A DNA stretch of 17,558 nt from DATBMY01 sp036554605 (GCA_036554605.1 DATBMY010000185.1:1-17558); one strand, 5' to 3'; shown: positions 7,373-15,966, counted from the first letter of the stretch. Numbers and translations: made by a program. Notes: a model not told the origin generated them from the sequence alone.

Positions 7373-9124
7373 TTATTTTGAAAAGACAAGACGGCCGCCG
7401 GTGATCGTATATACCACTTCAGCGTTCTTTATATCGTCGGGGGCGATCTTGAATATATCTTGCGAAAGCACCACCACGTCGGCCAGCTTTCCCGTTTCGA
7501 GCCTGCCTTTATCGCGCTCCGAAAACTCGGCATACGCGCATGAAGATGTGTATGCGCGCAGCGCTTCTTCGACGCTTATCTTCTGCTCCGCCACCCAGCC
7601 GCGAGGGTTCTTGCCGTCGATGGTCGCGCGAGTGACCGCCGCGTGTATCCCCAGCAGCGGCGAAAGCGGCGCGACGGTCCAATCGGACCCGAATACTAGA
7701 ACCGCGCCCCGGTCGAGAAAAGACCGGAACGGATAAGTAGTCTTTATGCGCGCCGGGCCAATCCGTTTTTCGGCCCAGCGCCCGTCGTCGACTGCATGAT
7801 AAGGCTGGACGGAGGCGATCACCTTCAGCTTGGCGAAGCGCGAGATGTCCTGCTCGCGAAGGTGCTGCGCGTGCTCGATGCGAAAGCGCCGGTCGCGCTC
7901 CCCGTTTTCGCGCGCCGCTTCTTCGAAATAATCTAGCAGCAAGCTATTGGCCTTATCCCCGATGGCATGTATGGAGCATTGGAGACCCGCGCGGTCCGCC
8001 TCTTTTATGTTCTTCTTCAGCGCGCCCTCGGGGATGTTGTCGTCGGCCATCAATCCGGCGGTCGCGGGCGCGTCTTTGTACGGCTCGAAAAAGAGCGCCG
8101 TCGTAGAGCCGAGCGACCCGTCCATAAATGCTTTGAGCCCTCCGAGCCTCAGCCACTCGTCGCCCGCGCCCTGACTCTTGATTATATCCGCCTGACGCCG
8201 CCAGCTGCTCATGGGCGTGCGGGCGTATATGCGAAGCGTCAAGCGGTTGCCTTCGCGGAATCGCTTATAGACTTCGTAGTGCGGCCACGCCGTTATGTCC
8301 TGTATGGAAGTGACGCCGAGCCGCGCGGCCTCTTTCATCGCCGCCGTGAGCGCCTCGTCATACTCGGCCGCGCTCGGCTCGGGCACGTGCCTCCCGACGA
8401 GCCCCATCGCCGCGTCTTTGAGCACGCCCGTAGGCTCGCCCGTCTTCGGGTCGCGAACGATTGTTCCACCCGGCGGGTCGGGCGTAGCCCGGGTGATCTT
8501 CGCCCGGCGAAGCACGACGCTGTTTGCCAGCGCCATATGCCCGTCGAGGCGAGAGACGAATACGGGATTGTTAGCGGTGTGGCGGTCTATAAGCTCTTTA
8601 GTCGGCAGCGGGCCGCCCGGCCACAGCTCGTGGTCCCAGTCTCCTCCCGTTATCCAGCGATCCGGCCCTACCTTTTCAGCGTGCGCTTTTATTCGCCGGG
8701 CGAACTCTTCAGGCGTTGCCGCGTCGCGCAGATTGACGGACAGGAGCTGAAAGCCCCCGTTCATAAAATGCGTATGATCGTCAATGAAACCGGGCAGCGC
8801 GAGACGCCCCCGAAGATCGATCACGCGTGTGCCGGCCGTTATAAGTTTTCTTATATCGTCGCCGGTGCCGACGGCGATGAGACGCTCGCCTCGCGAGGCG
8901 AGGGCTTCGGCCCACGGGCGCGATTTATCGCCGGTCCATATGCGGCCGTTTATGAGCGCAAGCTCCGCTGTATCGAGGGCGCGAGACACGAACGGCATTA
9001 TAGGAGGCTGATTTCTGTTGTCAACAACCGAGTGTGCTGTTATGAGCAGGTGAAAGAAGGCATGCAGAATGAACGCGGCCAGGATCATTGCGGCGCGCGC
9101 GCCCGCGCGCGTAATAAAACTCAT
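7373..9124 (-). CDS. Amidohydro_3 family metal-dependent hydrolase (YtcJ-type), membrane-anchored or secreted
   Basis: This 583-residue enzyme belongs to the amidohydrolase superfamily and hydrolyses an amide or related bond of unknown substrate. An N-terminal hydrophobic helix (about 10-32) acts as a signal peptide or anchor. The composite beta-sandwich flanks the barrel (LINGRIWTG near 58; GKLADVVVLSQD near the C-terminus). Metal-site motifs are intact: H117-T-H119 in FIDDHTHF, GGLK331AFMDGSLGS (candidate carboxylated Lys), H386AIGD, EH418AQH and GSD481W. The start is ATG 9124; the upstream G-run is a weak SD. A second in-frame ATG at 8998 would remove the hydrophobic segment, but a CCTCCTATA stretch upstream gives it no SD. 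No clear terminator follows the stop. Family confident, substrate unknown. Confidence 0.93.
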   Translation of the reverse strand: MSFITRAGARAAMILAAFILHAFFHLLITAHSVVDNRNQPPIMPFVSRALDTAELALINGRIWTGDKSRPWAEALASRGERLIAVGTGDDIRKLITAGTRVIDLRGRLALPGFIDDHTHFMNGGFQLLSVNLRDAATPEEFARRIKAHAEKVGPDRWITGGDWDHELWPGGPLPTKELIDRHTANNPVFVSRLDGHMALANSVVLRRAKITRATPDPPGGTIVRDPKTGEPTGVLKDAAMGLVGRHVPEPSAAEYDEALTAAMKEAARLGVTSIQDITAWPHYEVYKRFREGNRLTLRIYARTPMSSWRRQADIIKSQGAGDEWLRLGGLKAFMDGSLGSTTALFFEPYKDAPATAGLMADDNIPEGALKKNIKEADRAGLQCSIHAIGDKANSLLLDYFEEAARENGERDRRFRIEHAQHLREQDISRFAKLKVIASVQPYHAVDDGRWAEKRIGPARIKTTYPFRSFLDRGAVLVFGSDWTVAPLSPLLGIHAAVTRATIDGKNPRGWVAEQKISVEEALRAYTSSCAYAEFSERDKGRLETGKLADVVVLSQDIFKIAPDDIKNAEVVYTITGGRLVFSK

Positions 9125-9157
9125 CCCGAACCCCCCGATAAATAAATAATGTTCGGC

Positions 9158-9209
9158 TCAGAGTTCACGCTGAGAGCGTGCCGCAAGCAGCCTGAAGGCT
9201 GAACTCTGA
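9158..9209. repeat. Three-way-junction palindromic repeat, copy 1
   Basis: An outer stem tcagagttca (9158-9167) / tgaactctga (9200-9209) encloses two small hairpins: cacgct-gag-agcgtg and agcc-tgaa-ggct. A second copy is at 17207-17251. Here it fills the gap between the VOC gene and the amidohydrolase gene, both on the minus strand. It resembles a REP-like dispersed element, and may also act as a weak terminator or RNA stabiliser. Confidence 0.75.
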
Positions 9210-9221
9210 ACTGCGTCTGAT

Positions 9222-9620
9222 TTAACCGAGGTCCGAGAGCCGCGTCGCAAAACGAAGCCCCAGCCCGTCAGGCCCCGCGATGGTGAAGTCGCGCAGGCCG
9301 TAATAGCGGTCTTCTACCGGGCGTATGACACGCGCGCCTATCTCAAGAGCTTTCGCCCAGTGGCGATCTACGTCGGGCACCATCACGCGAACGTTTCCTA
9401 CCTGACGGTCGGGCGCGGGCGCGCCCTTAACCTCTTCGATGAAGAGGCGGGAATCGTCCCACGCTAGCTCGGCGAAGTTGCCTTCGTCGCGAAGCACGCG
9501 GAAGCCGAACGCCACATAAAACGCGAGCGACTCTTTATAGCTCGACGTGTATAGCTCGACTATCAGTTGCGCGCCGGCTTCGACATAGCCCCCTGGCGCT
9601 CTCTCTTCTCGCTCTGCCAC
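9222..9620 (-). CDS. VOC (glyoxalase/bleomycin-resistance fold) protein
   Basis: This 132-residue cytoplasmic protein is one VOC domain with the usual paired beta-alpha-beta-beta-beta units: ELYTSSYKESLAFYVAFGFRVLRDEGNFAELAW in the first half, VRVMVPDVDRHWAKALEIGARV then YYGLRDFTIAGPDGLGLRFA in the second. The GxxDFTIAGPDG segment is typical of this fold. The start is GTG 9620, with GGAG 5 nt upstream. It overlaps the metallopeptidase gene by 58 nt, so translation is probably coupled. The first dozen residues are outside the domain, so a slightly later start cannot be excluded. The ligand is unknown: members include glyoxalases, dioxygenases and antibiotic-binding proteins. Confidence 0.88.
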   Translation of the reverse strand: MAEREERAPGGYVEAGAQLIVELYTSSYKESLAFYVAFGFRVLRDEGNFAELAWDDSRLFIEEVKGAPAPDRQVGNVRVMVPDVDRHWAKALEIGARVIRPVEDRYYGLRDFTIAGPDGLGLRFATRLSDLG

Positions 9621-10912
9621 ATTCGCTCCATCAACTTCGCAAGGTGCTCGCGACTTTGCGCGCCTTCGATTATTAGCACGTCGCTGCCGCGAAGCTCGAC
9701 CGCCACTATCCCTTCGCCGGTCTCATAGGTGAGCGACTGCTGCTGGGTATTTTTCGGCGTCCCTATGTTATATCGCCGCTCGGTGCGCTGCGCGTAAGCT
9801 TTCAGGAATTCCTGCGCGTCGCCGGGCGTGTCCCAGGTGGTATATTGCACGAGCAATACGTCTCCGGTCCGCGGGTTCTCATAAAGCGCGTAACGGTCGC
9901 CGTCCCACCCGGCCCCCGCCGCCTGCGCGGCCGACTTTGATATAAACTCGGAGAGCAGAACCCGGTAACCGAACTCGCCGTTGATGTCCGAGTCGGCCTG
10001 CCGCCATCCCTTGCCCAGAACCGCGAGCGCATCGGCGAGCTTCACCTCGGTCGGGTTATCCGGGTCGAGAAACTTTTCGGGATGAAGTATCTGCTCGGTC
10101 GAAACCGGCAGCCTCGCGTATGCCTCGTTGACCAGAGGCCACGAGCCCTTCCTGAGCACCGCCTGGGCAAAGCCCGCGCCGTAGATATATGGGAACTGAA
10201 GGTTCTCGCGCAGCACCTTTGGCGCGTTGGCCATGATGGGGTATTGCTTATCTTCCGCGCCGTCGTTTTCAAGCATCAGGTTCGTTAATGAGATGTTGAG
10301 ATCGAGGCGAAAGCCGCTCTGCTCAAGCTCGTACTGTATCATCACAAGCGTCGCCTCGCCCTCGACAAGCGCATGCGCGGCAAGCTCCGCGTCCGAATCT
10401 CCCTTCGGCCAGCGCTCGAACCTGCGCAGGTCGAAGTGCTGATCCTGGAGCGCGTGCATCAGCTCGTGCGCGATGACCCGCTTCTGGTCCGAAAGCGGCA
10501 GCCAGGCCGCGAGGTAGAACTCCTTCGTCTTCGGCTCGTAGTAACCGGCGACCTGCTCGCGCAGCAGCTGAACTATATAGTCGCGCAGGCGGAAGTCATT
10601 CTTAACGAGTCCGAGCTTGATGAGCGTCTTTCGCGTGGCCTCGAACTCTTCGGGCGAAGTGTTTTCATCGAGGTCGCGTATGACCGACTGCTCTATCTGG
10701 TCTTTGGTCTTGAAGTCTCTCTTGACCGCATGCTTGATTTCGAGCTGGCGTAGCCGGCTGACGGTTTTCAATATCTCGTCGGCTGCGTTGAGCGCTGCCG
10801 TATCGGGATTATTGATTGCCGCCGGCCCTTGAAAAGCCAGGCTCATCGAAGTAGCAAAAAAGACCAGGCTCAGGATGAGCGATGCGAGGGCAGTAAAGTT
10901 TCTATTCCTCAT
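9563..10912 (-). CDS. Secreted HEXXH metallopeptidase-like protein (gluzincin-type)
   Basis: This 449-residue protein has a signal peptide (MRNRNFT, hydrophobic core to about 27, AFQ). A helical segment rich in charged residues follows, then H149-E150-LM-H153 (VIAHELMHALQDQH) with E184 in ALVEGEAT about 31 residues later, as in gluzincin zinc proteases where the third ligand is a Glu. The C-terminal part (about 330-440) has beta-rich sequence (YALYENPRTGDVLLVQYTTWDT, GIVAVELRGSDVLIIEGAQ). The ATG start has GGAAGG 6 nt upstream and its own promoter. It is co-directional with, and overlaps, the VOC gene. I do not recognise a named gene; the zinc motif and export are seen, protease activity is inferred. 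Confidence 0.82.
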   Translation of the reverse strand: MRNRNFTALASLILSLVFFATSMSLAFQGPAAINNPDTAALNAADEILKTVSRLRQLEIKHAVKRDFKTKDQIEQSVIRDLDENTSPEEFEATRKTLIKLGLVKNDFRLRDYIVQLLREQVAGYYEPKTKEFYLAAWLPLSDQKRVIAHELMHALQDQHFDLRRFERWPKGDSDAELAAHALVEGEATLVMIQYELEQSGFRLDLNISLTNLMLENDGAEDKQYPIMANAPKVLRENLQFPYIYGAGFAQAVLRKGSWPLVNEAYARLPVSTEQILHPEKFLDPDNPTEVKLADALAVLGKGWRQADSDINGEFGYRVLLSEFISKSAAQAAGAGWDGDRYALYENPRTGDVLLVQYTTWDTPGDAQEFLKAYAQRTERRYNIGTPKNTQQQSLTYETGEGIVAVELRGSDVLIIEGAQSREHLAKLMERMWQSEKRERQGAMSKPARN

Positions 10913-10946
10913 TAAGACCTTCCACTCGTAATCATGACTTTCAAGG

Positions 10947-10975
10947 ATTCTCTACCGGCCCGGATGATTTGTCAA
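10947..10975 (-). promoter_or_regulatory. Promoter of the metallopeptidase/VOC transcript
   Basis: On the minus strand, a perfect TTGACA (10970-10975), a 17-nt spacer and GAGAAT (10947-10952) lie about 35 nt upstream of the ATG at 10912. This separates the metallopeptidase pair from the upstream ABC exporter operon. Confidence 0.55.
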
Positions 10976-10995
10976 TTTTGTCATCCTATTATCTT

Positions 10996-13107
10996 TTATG
11001 GATGCGCGATGACAAGCAGCGTCGGGGCGCGGCCCAGCACCGACGTGAGGCACTGGCGCAGGTTTTCCGGATCTAAAGCAGCGAAGCTTTCATCGAGAAT
11101 TATCAGGTCCGCTTCTTGCAAAAGCGCGCGCGCCATAAAGAGGCGGCTGCGCTCGCCGTGCGAAAGCTGCCAGCCGGTCTCGCCGACCATCTGCAACAGC
11201 CCCGCGGGCATTCGTTCAAGCAACTGGCCCAATCCAAGCTCGCGGCATATCGCTTCAGCCTCTTGAAAATCTTTTGCGGTCGGCGGCCAGCGCCTGCCCA
11301 TCAGCAGATTGAAAGCGAACGTGGCTGTCAGCACATGGTTTTCGTGAAATTGAGGCGCGGCCACTACGCGCTCGCGCCAGGCGGCCCCGCCTACGCTCTT
11401 ATGATCGAGTCCTCCCAGCAAAAGCAGACCCGTATCGGGCGCGCGCAGCCCCGAAAGCAGCGCCGCAAAAGTCGACTTGCCGCCGCCCGACGAACCTCTC
11501 AACAACAGCCGGTCGCCCGCGCGAATCGTCAGGTCGACGCCGCACAACACCGGCGCGCCGCGCCCCTGATATTGAAACGTGACGGCGTGCGCTTCCATCA
11601 CCGCTTCGCTTCGAGACTGCCCTCGCCTCTCCAGCTCCATAGCCGCCGCTTCATCCTCCCTGCGCGTGGCCGCGTCAAACAACAGTCGCACCTCGCCCCA
11701 CGCAATCGCCGCGCTCGTGAGCGAGACCAGCCCCGCTATCAGTTTCTGAAGCGCGCGCGACCCAAGCATCACGCCGCCGATGCTTATGGCTATCGCCGGC
11801 GGCGTCCCGCTCCCGTCTATGAACGCGGGCGCGAGGCCCGCCACGCCGGCCACGAGCCAGCCTCGCGACATCGCCGCCTGCAAGACCCAGGTACGGTCCA
11901 TCGCGCGAGACCGCTCAAGATAATGCTCTACGGTCTGGTCCTCGCCATCGTGCCAGCGCGAGCGCGGCTCCTGCGCGAGCCGCGTGCGGTGCCCGACCAT
12001 CCGCTCGATCAAATCGTTCGTCATGCCGAGCCGCGCGCCGGTCCACTCCCGCCGCCGCCCCAGATAAACGCGGGCTACCGCGACAGCAAGCGCGACCCAC
12101 GCCCCTAGCAGCATTGTGTGAAAGAGGCCGCCCGCGCCTATCAATAAAACGAGGGCCGACATCGCAAGCTCGATGAGGGCGACCAGCCCTAGAAAGCCGC
12201 CCGAAAGCGCGAGCGATTCGACGGCGGTCGATTCGATCACCTGTCCGAGCATCTGCCCCGCGCCCTTGTGACGCACCTCTTCCGGCTCAAGCCGCAGCGC
12301 GCCGTAAAGCAGTCGCTTCTTGAGCAGGCTCCCCGCGCCTATCGCAAACAGTCCCTGCGCCCGCACCGCGAGTATGCGCAGCGGGACCGCCGTCAAAAGC
12401 AGCAGCGCCCAGGCCACGAGCCATCCGCGATCAAGCTGATCGCCGAGCGCGGCCTTGCCGAGCACCCACCACGCGGTAAGTATGAGCAGGTACTGTAGCG
12501 AATAGGCAACGCCAAGCGTGTATAGCCGGCGCGGCAGCCGCTCGCGCTTGAGCTGCTGCCAGAAAGAGGCTCCCGGCTTCATCCTTATGAGCCATCCGCC
12601 CTGCGCCACCGATTGCGATAGCCGCTCGGCAAGCATTCGAGCGCGCGCCCGCGCGAGTCTGCCGCGCCTGACCCCGGCCCTTTCAAGCAATCGCTCGACC
12701 GCCTCAACGTGCGGCGCTTCAAGGTCGCGGCACATCGCGCTCGCTATCGACTCAACGGCGACTCGCCTCAAGGTCAGATCGGGCGATATGACCGCCGGGC
12801 GACGCCCTCCGTCCGCGAGCGCGAGGTAGCGAGTCTCTGCCCCGAACCGCAGCGGGACTATCGCGGGGGCCGCGCCGCGTAAAAAAGCTTCAGCCTCGCC
12901 GTAGCGGACTTCCACCGGCTCGGCTTCAAGGCCCGCCGCATCGACCGCCGAGGCGATCCACCTGTCGAGCCTGCCGTTCAGAGCTAGGGCCGGCGGATTC
13001 GGTATCTCGACCTTTTGGCGCGAGAGACCGCCCCCGCGCGCGAGCTGCTCGATCGCTTCGCCGAGCTTCGCCGCCGGCCAGGTCAGGCTTTCGAGGTCTG
13101 CTTTCAC
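10996..13107 (-). CDS. Second ABC exporter protein (NHLM ABC2-like), degenerate C39-like N-domain
   Basis: This 703-residue inner-membrane ABC protein has three parts. Residues 1-125 align by eye with the C39 domain of the neighbouring exporter (GLEAEPVEVRYGEAEAFLRG; PAIVPLRF), but the catalytic Cys is absent, the His position is R93 and the Asp position is Ser. The membrane domain spans about 200-470. The nucleotide-binding domain has Walker A GSSGGGKST (538-546), Q586, a variant signature LSHGE (658-662), Walker B IILDE (D672/E673) and H702. The protein ends one residue after H702, so the usual 40 or so C-terminal residues are missing. The start is GTG, overlapping the upstream stop as GTGA with GGAGG before it. 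It probably pairs with the C39-ABC protein as an export heterodimer. The role is inferred from the gene order of NHLM-type systems. Confidence 0.88.
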   Translation of the reverse strand: MKADLESLTWPAAKLGEAIEQLARGGGLSRQKVEIPNPPALALNGRLDRWIASAVDAAGLEAEPVEVRYGEAEAFLRGAAPAIVPLRFGAETRYLALADGGRRPAVISPDLTLRRVAVESIASAMCRDLEAPHVEAVERLLERAGVRRGRLARARARMLAERLSQSVAQGGWLIRMKPGASFWQQLKRERLPRRLYTLGVAYSLQYLLILTAWWVLGKAALGDQLDRGWLVAWALLLLTAVPLRILAVRAQGLFAIGAGSLLKKRLLYGALRLEPEEVRHKGAGQMLGQVIESTAVESLALSGGFLGLVALIELAMSALVLLIGAGGLFHTMLLGAWVALAVAVARVYLGRRREWTGARLGMTNDLIERMVGHRTRLAQEPRSRWHDGEDQTVEHYLERSRAMDRTWVLQAAMSRGWLVAGVAGLAPAFIDGSGTPPAIAISIGGVMLGSRALQKLIAGLVSLTSAAIAWGEVRLLFDAATRREDEAAAMELERRGQSRSEAVMEAHAVTFQYQGRGAPVLCGVDLTIRAGDRLLLRGSSGGGKSTFAALLSGLRAPDTGLLLLGGLDHKSVGGAAWRERVVAAPQFHENHVLTATFAFNLLMGRRWPPTAKDFQEAEAICRELGLGQLLERMPAGLLQMVGETGWQLSHGERSRLFMARALLQEADLIILDESFAALDPENLRQCLTSVLGRAPTLLVIAHP

Positions 13108-15953
13108 GCGTCCTCCCCGCGGTCGTCTTCGTAAAGCATCCCGCGATCAATCCACAGATGACGCCAGTTGAGGCCCGTCCACATCTTCTCGCGAACCCCC
13201 TCCTCCGCCTCTATCAAATCGCGATAGCGCGATCCGCTCTGCTCATAAAGATCGAGCGGCGGCCCGTCCTCTATTACTCTTCCATGCTCTATCACGAGCA
13301 CCCGCTCAAAATCTCGCGTTTCGCCCACGTCGTGGGTGATGCAGAGCATGGTTGCGCCGTTCCATATATCGCGCGCGCGTTTGAGCAGGTCGCGCCGCTT
13401 GCGGCGGTCGAGCCCGCGAAACGGCTCGTCGAGAATGACAAGCCTCACGCCCGCTCTCAGCATCGCGCGGCCAAGCCTGACGCGCTGCCCTTCGCCGCCC
13501 GAAAGCAATCCTCCGCCCTCGCCGATGGCGGTCTGTAGCCCGTCGGGGAGCTTCTCTAAAAGGTCTCTGAGGTCGGACGCGTCGAGGATGGTTGTGAGCG
13601 GCAATCCCTGCTGGTCGGTTGAGCCGTAGCGCAGGTTTTCCGCGAGCGAGCGATTCCATAGCTGCACACCCGGATCGACCCACGCGGTTTGCCGGCGAAG
13701 CCTATCAAGGCGGTCGCCCGCGAGCGGCTCGCCGTCGACGCGCACGCGCCCGCTTGCGGCGCGGTGCCAGCCGAGCAAGAGCCCCACGAAGCTCGACTTG
13801 CCCGCGCCTGACGGGCCGACTATGGCCACCTGGCTGCCCGGTTCTATATCGAGATCAATCTCGTCGAGTATGAGATGTCCCGCCGCGCGGACGCTGACGG
13901 ATTCAAATCCGAGCGCGATGCCCGCGGGCCTGGCCTGCTCGCTTCGGCCCTCTACTTCTATGATCGCGCGGTCGCTTGCCGCGCGCGCTATCTCGCGGCG
14001 CGCATCCTTGCCCGCGCTGATGGCCGCTTTCGCGATCAAGGGCTCCGGCGAAGGGCGCTGGCGCGCAACGAGCCTGTCTTCAATAGCAGTCGTGGCCTCG
14101 CTCGCGCTTTCACTATCTTCGGGCGCGCCGAGCGGCTCAAGCAATCTCAGCGTCACGTTGCGCTGCTGGGGGTATTGCTGCGCGATGAGCGCGATCTCCT
14201 GGCCGAGCGCGGGCAGGTTGAGCGCCCAGTAGACTAGCAGCAGCACGCCGCCCGCGCCGCCGCCCCGCGCCAGGTGGTCGAGCAGAAGCCACGCCGCAAG
14301 CGCGAACCCGGCGGTCGCCTGGACGGCTTCGACCGTCACCGCCGCCTTGAGCATCCCGTTGCTTGCGTGCATCCACTCGACAAGCAAACTCTCGTGCTCG
14401 CGCCGCACTGCGCGCTCGGCGCGATGCGTCCTGATGGGGACAAGCCCCAGCAGCGCGTCGAGGTAGAAGCGGCCGAGCGCGCCGAGATGGCTTCTTATGC
14501 GGAGGTCGCGCTCCGTGAGCCGCGTCTGCATCGCGAGCGGCAGCGCGACCGCAATGAAGGCGACCGTGAGCGCGGCGGGCGCTCCGGCCGGATCTATCCA
14601 GATTATTCCCGCGGTCGTCAGCGCGATCTCGAAAAGGTATCGAATGAATTGACCGCCAAGCGTCGGCAGCATCCTGAGCGATTGAAGGCTGTGGCTGCGC
14701 TCTGCCATGTCGGAAATAAGCCGGCTCTGAAAATAGCGGTCGCCCAGCCGCGGAATCTTTTCGAGAAATGCCACGCGAAGCCGCGCTTCGAGCTTTCGCC
14801 CGAGCCGCATGAGGCCCGCCGCTACCGGAAGCTCCAGAAGCAGCATCCCGAGGGCAAACGTCAAGAGCAGCGCCATCGCTCCTATGCGCTGCTCGGTGAC
14901 TCCGAGCTTGCGGCTCAGGTCGAACAACCCCTGAAACAATAGCGCCTCGACTATCACGCCGCAGGCGGCGGCCGCGAGCGCGAGCGTGAGAATCGCCGGC
15001 GCGAGCAATCCATCCGCCTTGAGCATTGCCAGCAGATCGCGAGCCGGATGCGCGGGCCGCTCTTCGAGCGCGGCAACAAGCTCGGGCGAAAGCGGCGGCG
15101 CGCCCTCGGCCTGCTCGGCCGCAACGCTCGAGCGCCGCCCCCGCACCGCCACCAGCACCGCGCCGCGCATGGTGAGTTGCTCCCGGCCATCCTCGCCGGG
15201 CGCGGCCGGGCGCGCTATCCAGTAATTCGACGGCACGGCACGCGGCTCTTCGCCCTTTTCGGCGAGCGATTCGCTGAAGCACGAGCGAATTAGCGCGGCG
15301 GCCTGCCGCCCTCCGCGTATGGCGCGCGAGCCGGCGAGCGAGGCCGTCATGCGCGTGGCGGCGTCGAGCGCGGCGAGCGCGCGCCAGCCCTCATCCGTGC
15401 AGGCTTCATTAATCAGGCTTTCGATGGCGCCGGCGGAAATCCGCAGGTCTTTCAGGCGGCGGCGTAATGGGTCCAGGAAATCGTCCGACCCGGCCCACTC
15501 TCGCCACCCTCCGGCGGGCACCGCGATAGAGTGAACATATACCTCGTTGAGCAGGTCCGCGCGCGAGCGCCAGCGGCGGCCCGCCGCCGGGTCCATCACC
15601 TGTATGATCGAGCCGTGACTGCGCCATATAACGACAAAGTGCGTCGTGCGGTTTGCGCTCAACACCACTGCTATAGCCGGCAGCGCGTTCGATTCCGTAA
15701 GAAAGAGGTGATCGAGCGGAACCATTATCTGCTCGGCCCGAAGGCCAAGCTGCGTGGCTACTTCTTCTATCGTGTCGATAGAAGTGCCGTCGACATCGGT
15801 CTGGCAGGCTTCGCGAAGGCGACCGTAGCTGACGGGGATTCCGAACCCTTCGAGCAGGCATTTGAGCGAAGCGGGGCCGCAGTCCATGGCGGAAGTCTGC
15901 ACGACCTCCGGCGCGAGTATTTTCCGTTTAAGGCTGGCTGTGAAGGCTGCCAT
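13104..15953 (-). CDS. Peptidase-containing ABC exporter with C39 domain (NHLM ABC1-like)
   Basis: This 949-residue exporter would cut a leader after a double glycine and export the peptide. The C39 peptidase (about 10-145) is intact: oxyanion Q19, catalytic C25 (SAMDCGPAS), H105 (THFVV) and D121 (MDPAAGR). An unassigned region (about 151-310) follows. Membrane helices span about 315-590, and a long Ala/Ser/Glu linker about 608-680. The ATPase domain has Walker A GPSGAGKS (713-720), signature LSGGEGQR (817-824), D842/E843 and H874 (CITHD), so it is complete. The C-terminal tail (about 906-949) is extra. It is longer than usual for peptidase-containing exporters (about 700-750) because of the middle region and linker. 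The ATG lies 13 nt after the HlyD stop with a weak SD, and its end overlaps the next gene, so the three genes form one operon. Confidence 0.93.
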   Translation of the reverse strand: MAAFTASLKRKILAPEVVQTSAMDCGPASLKCLLEGFGIPVSYGRLREACQTDVDGTSIDTIEEVATQLGLRAEQIMVPLDHLFLTESNALPAIAVVLSANRTTHFVVIWRSHGSIIQVMDPAAGRRWRSRADLLNEVYVHSIAVPAGGWREWAGSDDFLDPLRRRLKDLRISAGAIESLINEACTDEGWRALAALDAATRMTASLAGSRAIRGGRQAAALIRSCFSESLAEKGEEPRAVPSNYWIARPAAPGEDGREQLTMRGAVLVAVRGRRSSVAAEQAEGAPPLSPELVAALEERPAHPARDLLAMLKADGLLAPAILTLALAAAACGVIVEALLFQGLFDLSRKLGVTEQRIGAMALLLTFALGMLLLELPVAAGLMRLGRKLEARLRVAFLEKIPRLGDRYFQSRLISDMAERSHSLQSLRMLPTLGGQFIRYLFEIALTTAGIIWIDPAGAPAALTVAFIAVALPLAMQTRLTERDLRIRSHLGALGRFYLDALLGLVPIRTHRAERAVRREHESLLVEWMHASNGMLKAAVTVEAVQATAGFALAAWLLLDHLARGGGAGGVLLLVYWALNLPALGQEIALIAQQYPQQRNVTLRLLEPLGAPEDSESASEATTAIEDRLVARQRPSPEPLIAKAAISAGKDARREIARAASDRAIIEVEGRSEQARPAGIALGFESVSVRAAGHLILDEIDLDIEPGSQVAIVGPSGAGKSSFVGLLLGWHRAASGRVRVDGEPLAGDRLDRLRRQTAWVDPGVQLWNRSLAENLRYGSTDQQGLPLTTILDASDLRDLLEKLPDGLQTAIGEGGGLLSGGEGQRVRLGRAMLRAGVRLVILDEPFRGLDRRKRRDLLKRARDIWNGATMLCITHDVGETRDFERVLVIEHGRVIEDGPPLDLYEQSGSRYRDLIEAEEGVREKMWTGLNWRHLWIDRGMLYEDDRGEDA

Positions 15954-15966
15954 CTTTATATAGACT

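Noticed and set aside
7967..9145. Plus-strand ORF of 392 codons opposite the amidohydrolase
   Set aside because: The opposite strand encodes a complete enzyme with all metal motifs; this frame shows only Arg/Ala-rich composition.
14137..15282. Minus-strand 381-codon ORF in another frame of the C39-ABC gene
   Set aside because: Low-complexity Arg/Ala-rich shadow frame within a gene with intact transporter motifs.
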